In this document: piece after piece, positions 24,501 to 32,300 of the stretch
How positions within the stretch are numbered: the first letter of the stretch is position 1
How the letters are laid out: the number at the start of each line of letters is the position of its first letter
DNA from: Trissonchulus latispiculum
Lineage: Eukaryota > Nematoda > Enoplea > Enoplida > Ironidae
DNA length: 64,000 nt
Direction of reading: 5' to 3'
NCBI GenBank assembly: GCA_030248195.1
Contig: JASAND010026561.1
Span: 1-64,000 of the forward strand
Notes under the pieces: generated by a model
Told to the model about the DNA's origin: nothing
Database searches by the model: none
What the model saw: the letters and a program-made list of their open reading frames with translations, nothing else
Program-made: the position numbers and the translations under genes

Positions 24501-27500
24501 TAACCAGATAAACTTTTTAAATCCAATACACATGAAAACACGTATATATTCATTTATTATTTTCACAACAGTTTAATCTTCCCCTGTCACCTGTCACTCA
24601 TTAGTTTTGCTTTTGTGAACAACATCATTGTTGTATTGTGCACAACAATTACACATTACAAAGTACTGAAAAATTCTTCTCTTTTGGCCTTTCTACCACG
24701 TACGTATTCTTTGGATGCAGTTAAGCTAGAATCTTGTTCTTGCTGTTTTTTATTCCTCTAGTGCTTTTGGTTTTGCATATACTTTTCTCTCCGTTGGAGG
24801 ATGTCTAGCTTTTGACAAATTGACAGTTTTTTTAGAATTGTTGCTGACTTGAAGGTGTGAAACATCTTGTATATATTGGCTAATTGTATATATGTGGAGG
24901 AACACCCAGTGTGCTACCAGATGGTGCTGCATATTCTTTCTCGCTGTCTTAAAAATTTGTTAGGTTTTGCCCTTGTCATTGGCTTAGCCAAGGTTTTTAC
25001 AAGGTGGTCCGACCTCTTAGTTTATTCGAATAAACCCTCATGGAAATTAATAAGGAAACTATCGCTTGAGGCTCCTTATGAATTTTTAAATTGTTCAAAA
25101 GATGCTGCTGTGTGGAAATTTTATGCGCAAAACTGTTTTTCTCTAGGCGAAAATGTGGGGGGAAGACCAAAAGTGGGGGATCCAAAGTGGTTTAGAAATG
25201 CCAAAAATAATAAATAATTTCTAAATATTCTGCTATAACTATGCTAAAAGTGCTCAAGAATTGATTTTGAATAATACCAAAACAGGCGATTTTAGATCAA
25301 AAAATTCCTGCGAAGCCGGAATATTTTTGAAAAGCTTGACCAAAAATCCTTAACATTCGGTATTTTCTGGGCCCCTTATAGTGAGCAGGGTGGGGAAGCC
25401 CAAAAAAGGGGCGAGGGTCGAGTGGGGGCAGGGTATTTTTTGGCTTTTTCCGGAGGAGGGGGCTCGGGCCCGGGGGGGGGGAGAATTTAGAAATAAACAA
25501 AAATTTACATTATGGAAAGTTACTATTGATATCTGTATTATATCGATTCACTCCCGTTAACGCGCGAGTCCCGTTAGCGCGCACTTATGTCAATACAGGA
25601 TAAATCAGGCATGTTTATTAGAGTACCGTTAGCGCGCAATTCCCGTTAACGCGCAAGTCCCATTAACGCGCAATTTGTCATATGGAATATTATTTAAAGC
25701 TTTGCAATTTCGGCAACAGTAAAGACTTTAACAGAAAATCTTTAAAAGCAACTATAAATATATAAATGAATATAAAAATTGTACCGTCAATTTAAATATA
25801 ATGTAAGTGGAATTGTAAAACCAAGCTACTCCTGCACAACCAACAAGCGTTATGAATATAAACTTCATACAACCCCAAGCTTTTATATGAACTACGACAA
25901 CCTGTGCAGTGACGATTCATTATATATTTAGGTAATGATCTGAATTTAACATCAATACTGATTTAGTTTTCAATGATTTTTGAATGAAGTTTTTTTAATA
26001 AAGTTTTCAAAGTTTATTTTCAACAATTAAAATTTCAACAAATTCAAGTAAAAGCATTTCATTTCTATAAAATAGTTATATTGTGTGCGTGGTAAAGGCA
26101 AGAGTATACTCTTGGTAAAGGTATATATACATATATACGTGCGCGCTAACGGGCCTTTCGTTAAAATGAAAGGTCAATGCGCGCTAACGGGACGTGCGCG
26201 TTAACGGGACTACAATTAAAGATTTTCAGATTTTGTGCGCGCTAACGGGACAACACCATTATATCAAAAGTGCCAGTTATTGTTGTAGATTGCGTACCCA
26301 TTCAATTAAATATTATTCTACCACTGGATTGGTCTGAAATTGAAATTCTTAGTTTAAGCCCACCACTTTTCATAATGTCGAACGGAGATTATATGGCTAA
26401 ATATTTGTCTTTGACGTATTGTTTAATGGAAACTAAAAGTCTTGCTGTCTGTTGACTTTGTTTGTAACAGCTTGCAACATTATATCTATTCTATTCTATA
26501 CCTAGTCTTCTAGTCTGTCTGTGGGTCCAGTTGCCTCTCCGTATTAGATAGATGCACAATTCTGTTTATTTCTGTGTGTTAATCTGTGCTCAGCACTACA
26601 TGGAACATTTATCTGCTGCTTGCCTATTAATTCAGTCTCTTTACTGAAGTTATATACTGCGTAGCCACTGGGTCTGATTACTTGCCGTTGGGATTTGTAT
26701 TTAGTTAAAAACGGGCTACTGTAAAATGTTCTGACCAGGGATAGCTTCCATAGTTTTTTGAGTGTGCTGCTCATTATCTCTTCTCCTTTGAGCGGCGAAA
26801 TGACGACATCTTGAGCGGTTTTGGCTTAATTTAGTTCCTTACTCGCCGTGGAGTTTCCAAAGGAGATCGCTTTCGCTTGCTTATAGACACATATTATATA
26901 TCTTTTATATATCTTACCGAAAAGTATATAACCTACGTCCTTCTGCCTTCTGAGCGTATCGATCATGTTGCTCAATGTTGCCAGATCCCCAGTCTTGTGC
27001 CTGGTTTATCCCCTTTTCCTAATTTGCATATTGGGGGTCTCCCGCGGTTTGCCTATTGACTCGTCCACATTTCTTTCCTCGTCCGGAACCAATATTTCTG
27101 ATTTTGAAGGCAGCGGAACTGGAATTTTGTGTAGGTTTACGGATTTGCTTTTCTGTTTTCTTAAAGACACATTAAAGGTATATTATATAATATACAAAAG
27201 CAGTAGCTTCAACCCTCTGGTTGAAGATATTCCAATTATATGTAGATAGGTAGGTACATATGTGTAGTGTTCCACACAGCAGTAAGTGGGCTCGCTGTAT
27301 TAATGTATGATTTCGATTTCGATGCACATTTGGATTTATCATTTTGCAAGGTCATCCAACCTCATCCTACTTAAAAAAATTCCTTTCCATCTCATTGCAT
27401 GTCTTGTTTGTTGTACTCAAAAGTGCAGTTCCAAGTTATGCTACCTGGACTGTGACGGTTGAAACTTTCACCTGCGAATCCGATATTGGTGGTTTGTTTC

Positions 27501-29303
27501 CTCGTCGCCACAAAACTGCCCCGAATCCCAAGCCGCAAATCCCCTTGAGACTAACCAGTTTACTAATCTGTTTACCATGCGCTTTAACTATGCACTCCTA
27601 GCTCGGCCCATGTCAAGATAAAAGTCACTTTTTGATGCATTCTGATCTACCACTTGATTTTCTTGAAGCTTTTATTTTCATGGGGGTTCTTGGGGTTCTG
27701 GGGGTTCTTAAGTTTTTTGTAGAGATTTGGTCTATAACTATGTTTAGTTTCATTTTTTGATGGGGGTTCTGGGGGTTCTTGGGGGTTCTTAACTTTTCGA
27801 AGAGATTTGATCCGTGACTACATATATTTAATTTCAAATTTTTGATGGGGGTTCTTGGGGTTCTGGGGGTTCTGAAATTTTTTCAGGAGATTTGATCCTC
27901 TACTGCCTAGTTTTAAGTGTTTGCTGGAAGTTCTGAGGGTTCTGGAGTCCGGGTGTACCGAAAAGTGTGCGCGTTGTCTGGGCTTAAATTAAGGACGAAC
28001 TTGTTGTTCTTGTCGTCACGTCAGCTTTCGATTGATACCCATATTGTGGGTATTGGATGTTTCATACACAGAATTTTCAGACTAAGTTTATGAGAAAAGC
28101 CAGGAGGACCCCCCCCAGTACACCCAGGTTATATGCTACAAATTTGATGACTGAGATACATACATATTATAAACATATCATGTCTGCTGAAGTATATACC
28201 TGTTGAAGGAAAGGATCCGCAACGTAGTCACGTACAAATCAAAGTCCTGGATGCAAACGCATGAAAAAAATTTGAGAACCTCCTTTTTTCTGATGGGGGT
28301 TCTGGGGGTTCTAACTTTTATCTTGACATGGGCCCCTAGCTCAATAGGAATGTGTCCTGAAATTGGTAGCGGCACCCATACCCTGCGCTAGGCCGGGAGT
28401 CTTCACTAGCGGGGAAGCTTACTTTCTACATCGGCTGATACCTACTTAGTCAGTTTAATTTTACAGAACATGAGCCAGGATCGACCCATGAAATTGGTAA
28501 GCGTCATACTTAGCTGTCGCCTTGCACTGCATGTAGACAGCTTTGACGCTTGTGTACACGATGACTAGAGCTCAGCTGTGTTGCTTGTTGGGGTTGTTGG
28601 CCCCTATGCTCCTCAAAGGACGGCTTGACGAAGCATTGTATCGCAAAGGCAAAATTAAAATCTTAGTTTTGAATTTTTTCTGGAAGTTTCTTACCTGGCT
28701 ATAAATTCTTTGTACAGTCAGAAAAAGTAACGATATTCGGCCGAATAAATGTTCTACTTGTCCAAGTTGAACATGTCCATATGCACTTGCATTAGATCCT
28801 GCAATTTCTAAAATAATTCTATAAAACGTACCATCCAATTTGTAAATACTGTTGCTATTTTAAAAGGAGCTGTTTTTGGGAACTCGGGCAAGCCAGGATA
28901 TTAAATAATTTATTTTGATTTGTTGGATGCCAGGGTCTTGAAGGAACGTGTTGGCTTGAACCTTTATCATTGTTGAATACTGTGGCTTAAAGTAAAATCC
29001 AGTAAACATATGTAATTTATATATCAAATCCTTGGTTGATCCTGATGTCAATTTATGTTGTATATATACAATTAGTTCTGTAATTTTTGCACCCCGCTAT
29101 ATTTTCTAGCTTCTTTCGTCATTTTTTCTTTTTCTTTTTCTTTTTCAGTTAACCCTGAGATTCCGGCATTAGAGGAAGAAGGCGTTGGTGAGGACTATCT
29201 TAATGTCAGCTGGATTCCTGGTGTATATGATGAAGATTCAAAACATCCGGTCGGAAACGACTTCTATGCCAAATACCGGAGAAAGGGTATAAGAATTTTT
29301 TCC

Positions 29304-29341
<38 letters not shown>

Positions 29342-32300
29342 TTCTTCGTTGCATCGTGTGTTCATCTCTAAGGTTAAACCTTTTAGCCTTTTACCTGTTT
29401 TGCTACGTGAACTTTTAAATATATAATCCAACAGCTGTTTTTTGTAGGAGATGACGACTGGCAGAGAGCCGATCCTGTCGGCTACAATACCACAATCAGC
29501 ATCAAAGATCTCCAACCGGACATGGAATATGAGGTTGTAATGGTCAGTGTACATCAGGATCCCAGTGGAGAGGTTATGGAGAGAGAATCTCCTAAGTATA
29601 TACTAAAGACCAAGGGAGAATGTAAGTATAGATAGTTGGATTGTCTGATTTAAACGCTTTTAATTTTAAAACAGTTTTGAAACCGTTGGCGATTTCGATT
29701 TTTCTGGGATGCCAATGATATATTCAAGGAATCTGTGTGTGTACATATACATACCGCTTAATACCGTTTCATAATTGCTTCATTTATAACTTGTGTAATT
29801 GTAGTATAACTTATCTGTTTCTTGGACCCTCCACCACTTTTGTGGTTCCCTCCTTCCGGCCCCACATCCACCTTCCGTGCATTCGCACGCCCGCCTTGAA
29901 GTATCTAGATAATTTTTAGAATATTTTGTCAAAAACTTTAAGACTAGATTCTTGGGTCAGAAGTATTTGTTTAGAAACTTTAGTAATCCAATCTCCAATC
30001 CAATTGAATTTTTATGTATTTTTTAGCTGATAGCTTAGGTTTAGACATTTTGCACAGAAAACAGACTAATTTACAGCATTTTGGCGATTTTAAACAGCTT
30101 TACTTCTCCCTCCCACTTTTGGGTTGGGGTCTGGCGCCCCACATTCCCCACCATCTCTTACTTTCGCATAAACTAAATACAGCTCTGGCTGTTTACTGTA
30201 CATCTATTTTGTTACGCATTCGTATGCTTCAGTTTGTCTTTATAATTCTGGGCTTATTCAACTGGGGGGCGGGCGGGGGACCCTCCCCATAAACAACCTC
30301 TCTCCCAAAATTGCCTCTCCCCAAAAAGTTGGTGCCCCTTTTGGTACCAACTTTTGCCCTAAAAATCGCTCAGAAGGCCAAATTTTCAAAAATCTTCCGG
30401 CTTTGTCGGAGATTCTTTTACTTGAGTTTTTGCCTATTTTAGCACTAAATCCGCTTATTTTTGCACTAAATACGGACTTTTCTGGCGATTACTGTAACTA
30501 TAGCGTAATTTTTAGAATGTTTTTAGAAAAATTTTGAAAAATTTCGCCCCATCCAAAATGACTCACCCCCTGAAGGCCCCCTCAAAGAGCCCCCAACAAA
30601 GATTCCCTAGAATAAGCCCAGTAATTAGCATTTTCTTGTCTTCGAAATGCTTATTGTGCTAATTGATTTTGATCGGCTGATAATTAGCATGTAGTTTTGT
30701 TGTATATAAGCATAATATGCGCACCCCATAAATACTTTGGTTTAATCGAGAAGCAAGTTCATGCGAGCAGTAATTAAAACTATTATATTATGCTTTCTTC
30801 CGGATACCAGGGTATTTTTACAGGGGGGGCGGGGGCCCCCGAAATTGACCTTCTCCCCCGAAAATGCCTTTGCCCCCCCGAAATCGCCCCCTCCCGGGAT
30901 TTTTGCTTCCCCCCCGGGATTTTTTCGAGGCCCAAATTTTTGCCATAAATAGGCCAATTTTCAAAAATTTTCCGGCTTCGCCGGAGATTTTTTCGAAAAA
31001 AATAGCTATTTTTAGCTTAAATCCTGGCATTTTTGAGAACTTTTTGCGTTTCACCATGCAAAATACGCCAAAAATACCATTTTTTGGTTCATTTATGCAA
31101 AAAACTCTTCCCCCCGTGAAAATCCCCCCGGGCCCGGGGGCCCCCCGGGAATCCCCCCCCGGAAAAAATCCCTAAAAAATACCCTGGATACTGCAGTGCT
31201 CTAGTGTTTTATGCTGGAATTTTATTGCGTTTATCGCTTTAATTTTTCAATTCATTATTTTAATCATCACCTGCCGCAGTCGGCTGTATTATATTTGGCA
31301 CATCAAGCTTACGTATTATTTAGTCTTTAATTTTATATGAACTGGATGAAATTAGGAAAACTAAAAGCAGCATAGTCAGCTTTCTATTCTACTTTCTAGC
31401 TTGTCCGGGCTGTGAAACAGAATCAGTACTCTATGGTGAGAATTCTAGGATTTCTAGGCGCTATTTCGGGGCTTCTTGGAAAATTCGCTAACCAACAGTT
31501 TCTTGCAAATCTGGTTCTCTGTACTCTTAACTGCTAACTTTCTTCATAGATTAAGCTTCGTAGAACATCATTATATGTGTAGCGCTTTTAATTTTTCTTT
31601 TTTGCTGAACTTCTGCGTTTATTTGCTTTGCTTATATTTTGCCAGAAGACTAACATTTCGTTAGTTCTACATTCTAACATGTTTATTTTGTTAGTTTTAA
31701 CATACTTGCTGATGTAGGATTTTATTTGTTTTAAGTTTTCTGTGTTAGCACAGTTTGTTACCGCCCAGTGTATTATGAAAGCAATGGGGGAAAGACAAGC
31801 GTTGTCATTGTCCATCCACCCTGATAAAATAAAAATGTAACAACTATTTGTCTATTAACAGAAGTTCATTCCGAATATTTTTACCAGTTTTTGTTTCGGT
31901 GTAGTGATTTACTTGTGAAAGTCTGAGGTAGTACTGACGACATTGAGGACAGGAAATAAATTAAATGCGGATTTGGAGATTTAAAAAAAGAGGTTGTTTC
32001 TATCTTTACCGTTGTCTTGGCAATTGCTACTCCTACTTTTTCCAACATTGTATTTTTTCAATAGAGTTGTTTACTGAAAGTCTAAATAGTCTTACTTCAC
32101 TGCTGTCGTACCACCCCACCATGCGGTAATGGTGTTACAGACATCTTAATTTTGTTGACTTGGTTGCCCCAGCTCTATTGATCGTTTTGTAGCAATTTCA
32201 TTTATTGCATTTTCTTTTGGCGATCAGTTTGTGCTGTAAAGTATATAAATGGTGTATGTAATCCAGTAATTATTTGTGTACTTATTATTTTTGCTGGTTA

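Larger units (their letters stand above)
17423..29148 (+). other. Nrg: 11.7-kb Nrg intron between FN4 and FN5
   Basis: No additional exon is convincing in it. It contains, in order, a foldback element (about 17680-17885), a hAT-like MITE (19599-19855), a 634-bp palindromic element (19905-20538), a related foldback remnant (about 20588-20765), a (TA)n tract, a G/C-tract remnant near 25130-25490, the CCCGTTARCGCGC element (25545-26257) and the G-rich repeat element (27605-28334). The rest is AT-rich sequence without recognisable content. A large intron at this point could hold regulatory elements, but no motif shows this. Confidence 0.6.

Noticed and set aside
17423..29148. End of the adhesion gene at FN4 with a second gene starting at 29149
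   Set aside because: Phase, domain order (FN5, TM, FIGQY tail) and family structure all require the exons to join across the intron.
30864..31175. 103-codon Pro-rich frame
   Set aside because: Translation of a G/C-tract MITE; not a gene.
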